Source: JBBKXJ01 sp037969395 (GTDB lineage: Bacteria > Pseudomonadota > Gammaproteobacteria > Pseudomonadales > JAUIET01). Taken from it: a stretch of 64,000 bases of DNA. A program made the position numbers and the translations under genes. Positions within the stretch are counted from its first letter, which is position 1. Each line of letters starts with the position of its first letter. Of the stretch, positions 17,858-26,469 are shown piece after piece. Location of the stretch: the NCBI GenBank assembly GCA_037969395.1, contig JBBKXJ010000070.1, positions 1 to 64,000 on the forward strand, in the 5' to 3' direction. The notes below the pieces were generated by a model. The model saw only the letters and a list, made by a program, of their open reading frames with translations. It was not told the origin of the DNA and ran no database searches.

Positions 17858-19545
17858 TACACCGGCCCCGCAACTTGCAAAGCGTCGGGTGGTACGTTGA
17901 GCAAGCGCAGGCTTTCGCCAATAACTTTAGAAAATAACGGGGCTGCTACCTGGCCGCCGAAATACATATCGCCGGCGGGATCATCTATCACAACGACGGC
18001 CACCAGGCGCGGATTGCTCGCTGGCGCGTAGCCCGCAAACACTGAAATATAGCGGCTGTCTTCGTAGCCCGCGCTGCCGATTTTATGCGACGTTCCAGTT
18101 TTACCAGCCACACTGTAATTGGGTACGCGTGCACGCCAAGCCGTGCCACCTTCGCCAGTTACGGCTTGCAGCATGGCGTCAACCTGATCGGCAATTGCAG
18201 CGTCAATCACGCGTTCCGCAGGGGCCTCTGCTTGCCGGCGTAACAGCGTAATTTCTTTCTTGACGCCGTGGTTGGCCAGCACGTTATAGGTTTGTGCCAG
18301 CTGCAGCGGCGATACCGATAGACCATAGCCATAGGCCATGGTGACGGTGTGCAAAGGGTGCCACTCCACGTAGTCAGGCAGTATGCCAGCGCTTTCGCCG
18401 GGAAACCCGGTAGCCGGCGGCGCGCCTAAACCGACTCGGCTCAAGACGTCGCGCACTGCGCCGTCGGCCAGATTGAGGGCGATTTTACTGGTGCCGACCT
18501 GGGAGGATTTTTGCAAAATCGTCGTTAGGTCAATTACGCCATTGTTCGAGTGGTCGGCCAGCCGCTTGCCTTCTATATCGATGTAGCCGGGCCGCGTATC
18601 AACCGTGCTGGCTGGTGTGTACTTACCACTCTCCAGTGCCGCAACCATGGTTAGCGGTTTAACCGTCGAACCAGGTTCCAGCACATCGGTCATTGCTCGG
18701 TTGCGCATCGCCGACGGGGTTAGATGCAGTCGCTGGTTGGGATTGTAAGAAGGCTGATTAACCATCGCCAACACCTCGCCCGACTGCGCATTAAGCAGCA
18801 CTACCGATCCGGCTTTGGCCTTGAAACGCTTGATAGTACGCTTCAACTCGCGGTACGCGTGGTATTGCAGGCGCATGTCGATACTTAGCGCGATATCTTT
18901 GCCGTCGCTTGCCTCGGCCACCGATTCGAGGTGTTGGATGATGTTGCCGTAGCGGTCCTGCAGGATGCGTTTGGCACCGGATTTGCCGCTTAGCCAGCCG
19001 TTATACGCCAGCTCCAGCCCTTCAACACCATGTTCGTCAATATCGGTGAAACCGAGCAAATGGGCGGTGACTTCTCCGGCCGGATAAAAGCGTTTGTATT
19101 CGTCGCGCCCGTAAACCCCGATGATGCCCAGATCAAGAATTTTTTGTGCTTTGACGGGCGCTAAATGCCGGCGCAGATAAATAAATTCCTTGCCTGCGTT
19201 GGCTTCCATCTTACGAGTAAGGTTAGCTTCGGCTACGCCGGCCGCTACTGCGATATGCGGCCACTGGTCTCGCTGCTGCATCAGTTCTTTGGGGTTTAGC
19301 CAAATTGAAACGACCGGCGTGCTGATCGCCAATGGCTTGCCGTGGCGGTCGGTAATCATGCCGCGGTGCGAGCTGGAAACGACTGTACGTATTGAACGGT
19401 CGTCGCCTGCGTCTTGCAGAAATTCAGCGCCTTTAGCGCCGTCGAATACTTGCAAGGTAAGCAGGCGCACAACCAGCGCTCCCGCCAGACACAGCAGTAG
19501 TGCGGCGACCAGCGCGAAGCGCCAATCAGCAGCGGTGATTTTCAA
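17857..19545 (-). CDS. ftsI: Septal transpeptidase FtsI (PBP3) with an altered SxN motif
   Basis: FtsI cross-links septal peptidoglycan with FtsW. The 562 residues have one N-terminal membrane segment (about 10-31), a pedestal domain, and a class B transpeptidase domain. The nucleophile motif STVK is at 293-296 and KTGT at 482-485. The middle motif, normally SSN, reads SSQ (347-349; codon CAG at 18501-18499) inside QKSSQVGTSK. The N-terminal start is a TTG at 19545 within a TTGA overlap with the ftsL stop; no better start precedes the membrane segment. It is otherwise full length with well-kept flanks, so it is probably functional. Confidence 0.95.
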   Translation of the reverse strand: MKITAADWRFALVAALLLCLAGALVVRLLTLQVFDGAKGAEFLQDAGDDRSIRTVVSSSHRGMITDRHGKPLAISTPVVSIWLNPKELMQQRDQWPHIAVAAGVAEANLTRKMEANAGKEFIYLRRHLAPVKAQKILDLGIIGVYGRDEYKRFYPAGEVTAHLLGFTDIDEHGVEGLELAYNGWLSGKSGAKRILQDRYGNIIQHLESVAEASDGKDIALSIDMRLQYHAYRELKRTIKRFKAKAGSVVLLNAQSGEVLAMVNQPSYNPNQRLHLTPSAMRNRAMTDVLEPGSTVKPLTMVAALESGKYTPASTVDTRPGYIDIEGKRLADHSNNGVIDLTTILQKSSQVGTSKIALNLADGAVRDVLSRVGLGAPPATGFPGESAGILPDYVEWHPLHTVTMAYGYGLSVSPLQLAQTYNVLANHGVKKEITLLRRQAEAPAERVIDAAIADQVDAMLQAVTGEGGTAWRARVPNYSVAGKTGTSHKIGSAGYEDSRYISVFAGYAPASNPRLVAVVVIDDPAGDMYFGGQVAAPLFSKVIGESLRLLNVPPDALQVAGPV

Positions 19546-19832
19546 TTCTTTACCGCCACAATGTTTTTGCTATCCGGTGCCAGCATTTTTAGCTCTTTAC
19601 GCGCTTTGCTCTCTACTAACGTATGTGAGGAAAAAGCACTCTCTTCAAGCAGCAATTGACCCCATTCCACTTCGCTGCGTACGGCTTCCTGCTGCAGTGT
19701 TTGCAACTCATGAAACAGGCGACGCGAATTATGACTATTGACTGTAACCAGCAGAGCACTCACCAGCAGCGCGCACACCAGCAGCAACGGTAAAATCCTT
19801 GCATTGCGATAAAATCGCTGCCGAGTGTCCAT
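19542..19832 (-). CDS. ftsL: Cell division protein FtsL
   Basis: This small bitopic divisome protein of 96 residues partners FtsB and FtsQ and activates FtsW-FtsI. A short basic tail, one membrane segment (about 14-31, LPLLLVCALLVSALLVTV) and a periplasmic coiled-coil stretch (about 38-75) match the family. Primary sequence is weakly conserved in FtsL, so the call leans on position between rsmH and ftsI, size and topology. The ATG at 19832 is used; a longer frame begins at TTG 19889 inside rsmH. Confidence 0.9.
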   Translation of the reverse strand: MDTRQRFYRNARILPLLLVCALLVSALLVTVNSHNSRRLFHELQTLQQEAVRSEVEWGQLLLEESAFSSHTLVESKARKELKMLAPDSKNIVAVKN

Positions 19833-19869
19833 TGTGCCGCCTTGTTCTTTGTCCGCTGCTGTTATGAAT

Positions 19870-20805
19870 TTATATGCGTTTTTCTGCAACGCGCATGACC
19901 GCGCTGCGCGCTCTTACATTGCGCTCAACTTCATCTTTTGTTGGTTTGACTCTTTTACCCAACGGCCACAGCGCCGGTCCCGTTGCCGCCGTCGCTTGCA
20001 GGGGAATGTAGGCCGGTGCCTGGGCTAAGTTGTCGCCGCTGGCGCTGCGCATAAATCGCTTCACGATGCGGTCTTCCAGCGAATGGAAGCTGACAACCAC
20101 CAGACGACCCGATACCGCCAGTAAATCCAGCACTTGATTCAGCATTTGCTGCAGGTCGGCTAACTCGTCGTTTATAAATATGCGTATTGCCTGAAACGAT
20201 TTGGTGGCCGGGTGCCGTTTCGGCTCCCAGCGTGGGTGCGCCTGTTTGACAATGGCAGCCAATTGCGCGGTTGTCGTGATCGCCTGCTCGTCACGAGCGC
20301 TACATATGGCGTTGGCGATGCGACGTGCAAAGCGCTCTTCGCCAAAGGTTTTGAGCACGCTGGCAATTTCCTCGCTACCTGCGCTGTTTACCCACTGCGT
20401 CGCACTGATGCCCTGCGCCGGGTTCATGCGCATGTCGAGAGGGCCATCGTGACTGAAGCTGAAGCCGCGTTCGGCCTGATCGATCTGGGGCGAGGAAACG
20501 CCGAGGTCGAGCAGAATGCCGGCGATTTCGCCGTGTATACCCTGCTGTTCCAGTGTTTGTTTCATTTCGGTAAATGATCCCGAATACATTTCAAATCGTG
20601 GCTCTAGTGCCGCTAATTCCCGTCCTGCCTGCACTGCCTGCGGGTCTTTGTCTATGCCAAACAATCTACCGTTATCACTTAGGCGCGCGAGAATTTCCCG
20701 AGCGTGACCCCCTCTGCCAAAAGTGCCGTCGATATATGTGCCGTCTATATCCCACACCAACGCATCAACTGCTTCTGTGAGTAATACCGTCTGATGATCG
20801 CCCAT
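19870..20805 (-). CDS. rsmH: 16S rRNA (cytosine(1402)-N4)-methyltransferase RsmH
   Basis: RsmH (MraW) N4-methylates C1402 in the ribosomal P site using SAM; RsmI, encoded at 22104-22940, adds the 2'-O-methyl to the same base. It is 311 residues. Seen are the start MGDHQTVLLTEAVDALV, the SAM-binding YIDGTFGRGGHAREIL, GILLDLGVSSPQID, and the C-terminal SFHSLEDRIVKRFM and NVRARSAVMRVAEK. The ATG at 20805 overlaps the mraZ stop by one base. Confidence 0.97.
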   Translation of the reverse strand: MGDHQTVLLTEAVDALVWDIDGTYIDGTFGRGGHAREILARLSDNGRLFGIDKDPQAVQAGRELAALEPRFEMYSGSFTEMKQTLEQQGIHGEIAGILLDLGVSSPQIDQAERGFSFSHDGPLDMRMNPAQGISATQWVNSAGSEEIASVLKTFGEERFARRIANAICSARDEQAITTTAQLAAIVKQAHPRWEPKRHPATKSFQAIRIFINDELADLQQMLNQVLDLLAVSGRLVVVSFHSLEDRIVKRFMRSASGDNLAQAPAYIPLQATAATGPALWPLGKRVKPTKDEVERNVRARSAVMRVAEKRI

Positions 20806-21269
20806 CAATAATTAAACCCGGCCAGCAGTTCCGCGGCTTCACCGCTGTTCATCAAATCTTTCAGCTCGTCGTTCTCAGCGGCCCAGTCCTGCTCATTCCA
20901 TAGCTCTATGTTTTTACCCATGCCGGCGAGCACCAGCTTGCTGTTAAGGTGCGCATATTCGCGCAACATTGGCGGAATAAGCAGGCGTCCGTTAGCATCG
21001 AACTCAACCTCGCGAGCGTTACCAACGAATTTGCGTTGAAACTTCTTCACCAGGCGGTTCATATTGGAGCGCGACAGCAAATCTTCGAGTACGAGTCGCC
21101 AGGCAGACGGAGGGTAAATGAGCAAACAGTCAGATGCGGGATCGCAGGTGATAACCAGACTGTTGTCAACGTCGTCAGGCATCTGTTTACGCAACGCGGC
21201 AGGCAACGCAAAGCGCCCCTTGGCATCCATCGTTGCGTTACTCGGCCCGTGAAACAATTTCGACCCCAC
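20805..21269 (-). CDS. mraZ: Transcriptional regulator MraZ
   Basis: MraZ is the first gene of the dcw cluster and, in the species studied, a DNA-binding repressor of its own promoter. It contains two SpoVT/AbrB-like halves: NATMDAKGRFALPAALR near residues 11-27 and EVEFDANGRLLIPPMLREYA near 90-110, each with the conserved D-x-x-GR turn. The start is uncertain. GTG 21269 gives 154 residues; a TTG at 21257 would give an N-terminus closer to the family (FHGPSN) and has a GGGG stretch just upstream. Four 10-bp boxes lie directly upstream of the gene. Confidence 0.94.
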   Translation of the reverse strand: MGSKLFHGPSNATMDAKGRFALPAALRKQMPDDVDNSLVITCDPASDCLLIYPPSAWRLVLEDLLSRSNMNRLVKKFQRKFVGNAREVEFDANGRLLIPPMLREYAHLNSKLVLAGMGKNIELWNEQDWAAENDELKDLMNSGEAAELLAGFNY

Positions 21270-21290
21270 TTTCCCTGGATATGAATGCTA

Positions 21291-21330
21291 AAAAACCACA
21301 AACACCCACTAAAAACCACTTTTCTCCACT
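21291..21330 (-). promoter_or_regulatory. Four tandem 10-bp MraZ-type binding boxes
   Basis: Read toward mraZ, four consecutive 10-bp units are AGTGGAGAAA, AGTGGTTTTT, AGTGGGTGTT and TGTGGTTTTT, each opening with (A/T)GTGG. The phase is exactly 10 bp, about one helical turn, as in the direct repeats bound by MraZ in the species studied. They lie just downstream of the predicted -10, where bound protein would block initiation. This fits autoregulation of the whole dcw cluster. Confidence 0.8.
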
Positions 21331-21337
21331 TGGCGCG

Positions 21338-21367
21338 ACTATATGGATTGCGCGGCTCATTTGTCAA
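21338..21367 (-). promoter_or_regulatory. Putative sigma70 promoter of the dcw cluster
   Basis: A perfect TTGACA (21367-21362) and a TATAGT -10 (21343-21338) are separated by 18 bp, ending 8 bp before the MraZ-type boxes. The position suggests transcription begins inside the box array. Confidence 0.7.
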
Positions 21368-21661
21368 CCAGCCAATTGTCAAATGTGTCACGAAATGGGC
21401 TTATAAATCAGGATCTTGCTGGGAATTTACGAGATATTGCAGAGTTCTTGCAAGTGGAGGGACACTAAAAAGCATAACAAATATACTCTTGTTATAGACA
21501 GTTAAAGTGATGCATTAACTTCTATATTCTTTCGTAATATAAATGAGCTTTTAAAATCGCCAGCAGATGTATGAAGGCTGGCATAGCAGGATTTGAGATG
21601 TCGCTTAGCGGTGAAAAGTCGAGTTGTGGCAGATGCTGTCTTCTGCACTATTCAAAATAAG

Positions 21662-22006
<345 letters not shown>

Positions 22007-22011
22007 CGCGT

Positions 22012-22040
22012 AAGATAGCGTGGTTATGCATTTCGTACAA
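22012..22040 (-). promoter_or_regulatory. Putative rnpB promoter
   Basis: TTGTAC (22040-22035) and TATCTT (22017-22012) are spaced by 17 bp and end about 6 bp before the P1 helix, a fitting position for the RNase P RNA start. Confidence 0.6.
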
Positions 22041-22103
22041 TAGTTTTGAATGCCACGCTGCGTACGGCTTCCTGCGACGTGCGCGCAGCGTGCTGGCTGC
22101 ATT

Positions 22104-22940
22104 CTACTTTTTCTCAAGGGCCTGCTGGTAGAGCAGGTTTTTCTTGACGCCGGTTATTTGCGCTGCCAGTGCTGCAGCCTGTTTGAGCGGCAAGTTCGCT
22201 AACAGAATATCGAGCACCCGGCTCGCTTCAGCGTCGGCTGCATTCGACTGCTCGCGCGCCCCCTGAACCAGAATTACGATTTCACCTCGCTGCTGATTGG
22301 CATCGTTGCTAACGAAATCGCATAGCTGCGCCAGATCGCCGCTGTAAACGGTTTCGTGTATTTTAGTTAATTCGCGTGCCAGCACCGCCGGCCGGTCAGC
22401 ACCCAGCTGACGACACATGTCTTGCAAACATGACAGCACTCGGTGCGGCGCTTCGTAGCAAACCAGCGTATGCGGCGATTGTTGCAGCTGGCGCAGCCGG
22501 TCGCTGCGTGCTGTGGCTTTGGCCGGAAGAAAACCGATGAACAGGAAACTATCAGTCGGCAACCCCGCGACCGACAGGGCAGCAATTGCGGCATTGGCAC
22601 CGGGAATGGGAATCACTCTATGCCCGGCCGCCCGCACCTGCTTTACCAATCGATAGCCGGGGTCAGAAATAAGCGGTGTACCGGCATCGCTGATCAACGC
22701 AACGCTATTGCCAGCATCGAGCTCGGCAATTACTTTTACCGTGGTATGCTCCTCGCTGTGTTCGTGATACGGTATGGCTGGCGTGCGTATCCCGTAGTGC
22801 TGAAATAGTCGCTGACTGTGCCGAGTATCCTCGGCGGCCACCAAAGCAACCGTTTGTAGCACATGCACAGCTCGATGTACCATATCACCCATATTGCCAA
22901 TCGGCGTTGCGACAACATATAAACCGTGATCTATTTTCAA
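22104..22940 (-). CDS. rsmI: 16S rRNA (cytidine(1402)-2'-O)-methyltransferase RsmI
   Basis: RsmI 2'-O-methylates C1402 of 16S rRNA. It is a 278-residue tetrapyrrole-methylase-fold enzyme. Seen are LYVVATPIGNMGDMVHRAV, AAEDTRHSQRLF, the SAM loop LISDAGTPLISDPGYRLV and IPGANAAIAAL. The best start is TTG 22940, which has a GAGG site 10 bp upstream; there is no earlier ATG in frame and the first internal one would cut into the fold. Its 5' end overlaps the divergent lpoA start by 15 bp. Confidence 0.94.
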   Translation of the reverse strand: MKIDHGLYVVATPIGNMGDMVHRAVHVLQTVALVAAEDTRHSQRLFQHYGIRTPAIPYHEHSEEHTTVKVIAELDAGNSVALISDAGTPLISDPGYRLVKQVRAAGHRVIPIPGANAAIAALSVAGLPTDSFLFIGFLPAKATARSDRLRQLQQSPHTLVCYEAPHRVLSCLQDMCRQLGADRPAVLARELTKIHETVYSGDLAQLCDFVSNDANQQRGEIVILVQGAREQSNAADAEASRVLDILLANLPLKQAAALAAQITGVKKNLLYQQALEKK

Positions 22941-24824
22941 CAGTCTTATTCCTCAATAAAATGGGGTCGGCAGCAAGCGCTGCGTCTGATATTGACCTCG
23001 TTTCTGGCAGTCTGTCTGGGGGCATGTAGCGGGATCAAGCCAGAGCAAGTTTACCGCAATCCGCCACTGCAAAAGCAAGCCGTTGCCGAGCAGGTCGAGC
23101 ATTGGTTGCAGTTAGCAGCTACCCGCGAAGAGCCGCTAGCCAGTGAGGCACGCCTGCGGGCTGCCAATCTGCTGATCGATAGCAACCAGCCGCAAAGAGC
23201 AAAACGCATTGTGGAGCAGATCACGTCGTCCAGCGACCTGCCGCCGGAGCTCGCTAACGAATATACACTGGTCAATGCAAGACTGTTTTATAGCGAGCGG
23301 CAGTATGACAAGACACTTTTTCTGCTCGACAGTATCGATAACGACGAGCACTTCATTCGCGAGCTGGAAGTGCGCATTAGCCTGCTGCGTGCGCGCGCAC
23401 TGGCCAAGCGCAATCAACTGATTGCCAGTGCTGAGCAGCGCATTTTTATCGCCTCATTGTTACGCGATCCTGACGAGCAAGAGCGCAACCATACCGCCAT
23501 TTGGCGTACGCTAATTCAGGTACCTGTCAGTGAACTGGAAACTGAAACGCGGGCCGCAAATTCGCGTGAATTACGCGGCTGGTTAGCACTCGCGCTGCTA
23601 CATCGTTTCTTTATTGACGACGTGGCGCGTCAGGACGAGCAGCTTAAAGTCTGGTTAGGGGAATGGCCTGATCATCCTGCAGCTAAGGCCTTACCGGCAG
23701 AGCTTGCCGTACTTGAGGAGATCACAGCGAACTTGCCTGACAGCGTTACCCTGCTGCTACCGCTCTCTGGAAAGCTGGCCGCAGCCGGTGCTGCAATACG
23801 CGATGGCTTTTTTGCCGCTTATTACAGCAGCGGTCAACACACGGCAATTCAAGTCGATGTTGTCGACAGCGACGCAGCTGATGATTTTAACCAGCAATAT
23901 GCCAGCCTTGCAGACAGCGGTACAGACTTGATCATTGGCCCGTTACAAAAAAGCCGAGTGCAGAAAATCTCTAGACTTGAAGAACTGCCAGCGCCTACGC
24001 TGGCGCTGAACTATATTGATTCCGAGAAACCGTTACCTTTTTACCAGTTTGGGTTGTCGGCGGAGGATGAAGCCAGTCAAACTGCCGAACGCGCCATGAT
24101 GGATGCGCATCGACGCGCCCTGATCATCAGCCCCGACACCCCGTGGGGCAAGCGGGTGGCAGCGGCCTTTGATCATCATTGGGGTGAGTTGGGTGGCGTC
24201 ACGCTCGACCAGGTGCGCTTTCAGCAGGCAGAAACCGTTTCAGCGTTGATCAGGCAGGCGTTGCATGTCGACATAAGCGAGAACCGCGCCCGCCGCATAG
24301 AACAAATTGTGCAGTCACAAATCGAGTTCACTCCACGCCGACGCAAAGACGTCGATATGATATTTTTGGCCGCACGACCGCAACAGGCGCGGTCACTCAA
24401 GCCTATTCTGGCATTCCACTACGGCGGTAACATACCTGTATATGCTACCTCGCACATCTATTCAGGACAGCGCCAATGGCAAAAAGACAGCGACTTGAAC
24501 GGTATTGTGTTTAGCGATATGCCTTGGATACTGGACCCCTATCAGCCGCTAAGAACTATGCTGCAAGAGTATCTCCCGGATGAGTCGCGGCGCTATGGCC
24601 GCATGCACGCATTTGGTGTCGACGCTTTTCGTTTGATTTCGCGTCTGTGGCAACTTGAAGCCAATGCTGGCGCTATGTTGCGCGGTGCTACCGGCGCTCT
24701 GTATATGAGTGCCAACAAACAGGTCCACCGCCGGTTGGACTTCGCAGAGATTAAACGCGGGTTACCTGTGCGGATTCCCGATACACAGCAAATGCTGGAT
24801 GACCCTGGCGGGCGCGGGTCGTAA
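22926..24824 (+). CDS. lpoA: Outer-membrane lipoprotein activator LpoA
   Basis: LpoA activates the peptidoglycan synthase PBP1A from the outer membrane. The 632 residues begin with a lipoprotein signal (lipobox LGAC, lipidated Cys about residue 34), then a helical TPR-like N-terminal domain (about 45-260) and a C-terminal periplasmic-binding-protein-like domain (about 275-620, starting VTLLLPLSGKLAAAGAAIRDGF). The start is inferred as GTG 22926, without a visible ribosome site, because later codons would remove the signal. Order rsmI/lpoA-yraN-diaA-dolP matches Escherichia coli. Confidence 0.9.
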   Translation: MIYFQQSYSSIKWGRQQALRLILTSFLAVCLGACSGIKPEQVYRNPPLQKQAVAEQVEHWLQLAATREEPLASEARLRAANLLIDSNQPQRAKRIVEQITSSSDLPPELANEYTLVNARLFYSERQYDKTLFLLDSIDNDEHFIRELEVRISLLRARALAKRNQLIASAEQRIFIASLLRDPDEQERNHTAIWRTLIQVPVSELETETRAANSRELRGWLALALLHRFFIDDVARQDEQLKVWLGEWPDHPAAKALPAELAVLEEITANLPDSVTLLLPLSGKLAAAGAAIRDGFFAAYYSSGQHTAIQVDVVDSDAADDFNQQYASLADSGTDLIIGPLQKSRVQKISRLEELPAPTLALNYIDSEKPLPFYQFGLSAEDEASQTAERAMMDAHRRALIISPDTPWGKRVAAAFDHHWGELGGVTLDQVRFQQAETVSALIRQALHVDISENRARRIEQIVQSQIEFTPRRRKDVDMIFLAARPQQARSLKPILAFHYGGNIPVYATSHIYSGQRQWQKDSDLNGIVFSDMPWILDPYQPLRTMLQEYLPDESRRYGRMHAFGVDAFRLISRLWQLEANAGAMLRGATGALYMSANKQVHRRLDFAEIKRGLPVRIPDTQQMLDDPGGRGS

Positions 24825-24827
24825 TAG

Positions 24828-25187
24828 ATGAAAGTCATCACTGGCGCTGACGCCGAATTGCTCGCACTAACCCGTTTGGAGGAGCAAGGCCTGAGCCTGA
24901 TTGCCAGAAATTTTGCGTCACGCTTTGGCGAAATTGACCTGGTGATGCACGACCAAAGCATTATCGTATTTGTCGAGGTTAGATATCGCAAAACAAGCAA
25001 CTTTGGTGCGGCCGTTGCGACGGTTGACCGGCGCAAACAAAAGAAACTGATTCTAGCGGCGCAGTGGTTTTTGCAACAAAGGCGTTGGAGCGACAGGGCC
25101 GCACGCTTCGATGTCATCGGAATATCACCTCATCGCGACAGCGGTCAACTGGAATATGATTGGTGCAAAAATGCATTTGGAGCTTAA
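24828..25187 (+). CDS. yraN: UPF0102 family protein YraN
   Basis: This small protein of 119 residues belongs to the YraN family, which has an Endonuclease/Holliday-junction-resolvase-like fold; its cellular role is not settled. The motifs EEQGLSLIARNFASRFGEIDLVMHD and IIVFVEVRYRK contain the Glu/Asp/Glu-x-Lys-type positions of that fold, although the usual VEVK reads VEVR here. It starts 3 bp after the lpoA stop. Confidence 0.9.
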   Translation: MKVITGADAELLALTRLEEQGLSLIARNFASRFGEIDLVMHDQSIIVFVEVRYRKTSNFGAAVATVDRRKQKKLILAAQWFLQQRRWSDRAARFDVIGISPHRDSGQLEYDWCKNAFGA

Positions 25188-25237
25188 TGCTTCAGCTGCC
25201 GATAACCCGCTAATGAGCCAATGCACTTCAGGCTGTT

Positions 25238-25828
25238 ATGCAATACGATAAACCACTTAGAAATATTCTGGCTGCCAACGTCGAACAAACGATGGGCGTT
25301 ATCGAGCCATTACTGGCAGATATTCAGTACGCCGGAGCGCTTATTTCAGAGTGCTTCCTGAGTGACGGGAAGTTGATGCTATGCGGTTGCTCCAGCGCGT
25401 CGGCAATCAGTCAATATCTTACCGCGATGCTGGCAAACGGCGTCGAATATGATCGACCGAGCCTGCCAGCGATGATGCTATCTGCTAACGCCGTAGCGAC
25501 TGCCAAAGTGGACAAGCAGTGCGAAGTTTACTCGCGCCAGGTGTACGCGCTCGGCAATGCCAGCGACGTGCTGCTGCTATTTTCCGCAAATACCAACGCG
25601 CCAGCGCTGGCGCAAACCGTGTTAGCCGCGCAAGAACGGCAGATGCAAGTAATCGCGATCACTGGTGCTGAGGATCAGGACGTGTCCGCGACGTTGGCAC
25701 CGAGGGATAAAGAGATTTACATCGCAACAAGTAGCAAAACGCGCATTATTGAAGCGCACGTTCTGATAGCGCATTGTTTGTGCACGCTGATCGAACAGTC
25801 ACTTTTTGGTATTGGTGAATCTGAATGA
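25238..25828 (+). CDS. diaA: SIS-domain protein DiaA-like
   Basis: This 196-residue SIS-fold protein is in the place of DiaA, which binds DnaA and times replication initiation in Escherichia coli. Length, the RPSLPAMMLSANAVATA segment, VYALGNASDVLLLFS, and the C-terminal AHVLIAHCLCTLIEQSLFG match DiaA. The phosphosugar loop is diverged: CGCSSASAIS replaces the usual GNGxSA. This argues against a sedoheptulose isomerase (GmhA), which is the other name given to genes in this slot. The ATG at 25238 has an AGG site. Confidence 0.8.
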   Translation: MQYDKPLRNILAANVEQTMGVIEPLLADIQYAGALISECFLSDGKLMLCGCSSASAISQYLTAMLANGVEYDRPSLPAMMLSANAVATAKVDKQCEVYSRQVYALGNASDVLLLFSANTNAPALAQTVLAAQERQMQVIAITGAEDQDVSATLAPRDKEIYIATSSKTRIIEAHVLIAHCLCTLIEQSLFGIGESE

Positions 25829-26400
25829 CCCGTAACATTGGCCTGACTTTGCTGCTGCTATCGCTGCTGTCATGTTATGGATGCAGTAGCCTCGTGGCAG
25901 CCGCGCGCACAACACCAATCCAGGATAACTATGGAAAGCGTAGTCTCGGCAACTTTATCGATGACTCTCTCATAGAGACCAAAATCAAAGCGAACTTGAA
26001 GTTGACCGATCAAAGACTGGGCGAAGCCCATATTAGCGTGGTCAGCTTTAACGGCGCAGTGTTGCTAATCGGTCAGGTACCTAGTCAAAATTTGAAGGCG
26101 CTTGCCGGCGATGTAGCGAATAAGCTGCGCGGTGTGAGTCGCACGCACAACGAACTGGTCGCGGCGGGTCCGTTGTCGGTGCCGGCGCGCATGAATGACG
26201 CCTGGCTAACAACGAAAGTCAAAACTAAGCTGTTAATCACACGTAACGTTAAAGCGAACCGGGTTAAAGTAGTAACCGAAAATGGCGTTGTTTATTTGCT
26301 CGGACTGGTTTCACGCGATCTCGGCGATCGCATTGTTGCCGCAGTGCGCAATACCTTCGGCGTGCAGAAGATCGTGCGCATTTTTGAATATATAGAATAA
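25825..26400 (+). CDS. dolP: Double-BON-domain outer-membrane lipoprotein DolP (YraP)
   Basis: DolP supports outer-membrane integrity and interacts with the Bam machinery and anionic lipids. The 191 residues have a lipoprotein signal with the lipidated Cys near residue 20 (CYGCSS) and two BON domains (about 45-112 and 124-190), each with the V-x-G-x-V-x-L-x-G pattern (FNGAVLLIGQV, ENGVVYLLGLV). An ATGA overlap with diaA implies coupled translation. It is the last gene of the lpoA unit. Confidence 0.92.
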   Translation: MTRNIGLTLLLLSLLSCYGCSSLVAAARTTPIQDNYGKRSLGNFIDDSLIETKIKANLKLTDQRLGEAHISVVSFNGAVLLIGQVPSQNLKALAGDVANKLRGVSRTHNELVAAGPLSVPARMNDAWLTTKVKTKLLITRNVKANRVKVVTENGVVYLLGLVSRDLGDRIVAAVRNTFGVQKIVRIFEYIE

Positions 26401-26426
26401 GCCAGCGCTTTAGCGAGGTGGAGATT

Positions 26427-26459
26427 TTGCCGCAGCTGTAATCCTTAACGCTACGGCAA
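26427..26459. terminator. Possible bidirectional hairpin between dolP and sspB
   Basis: An inverted repeat, TTGCCG-C-AG against CT-A-CGGCAA with a 15-bp loop, lies in the 69-bp gap between two converging genes. There is no T run on either side, so intrinsic termination is weakly supported. Confidence 0.35.
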
Positions 26460-26469
26460 GCGGAAAACC

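Noticed and set aside
21291..21330. Four short direct repeats considered as a CRISPR array
   Set aside because: Units are 10 bp without spacers and sit at the mraZ promoter; they fit MraZ boxes and no cas genes are present.
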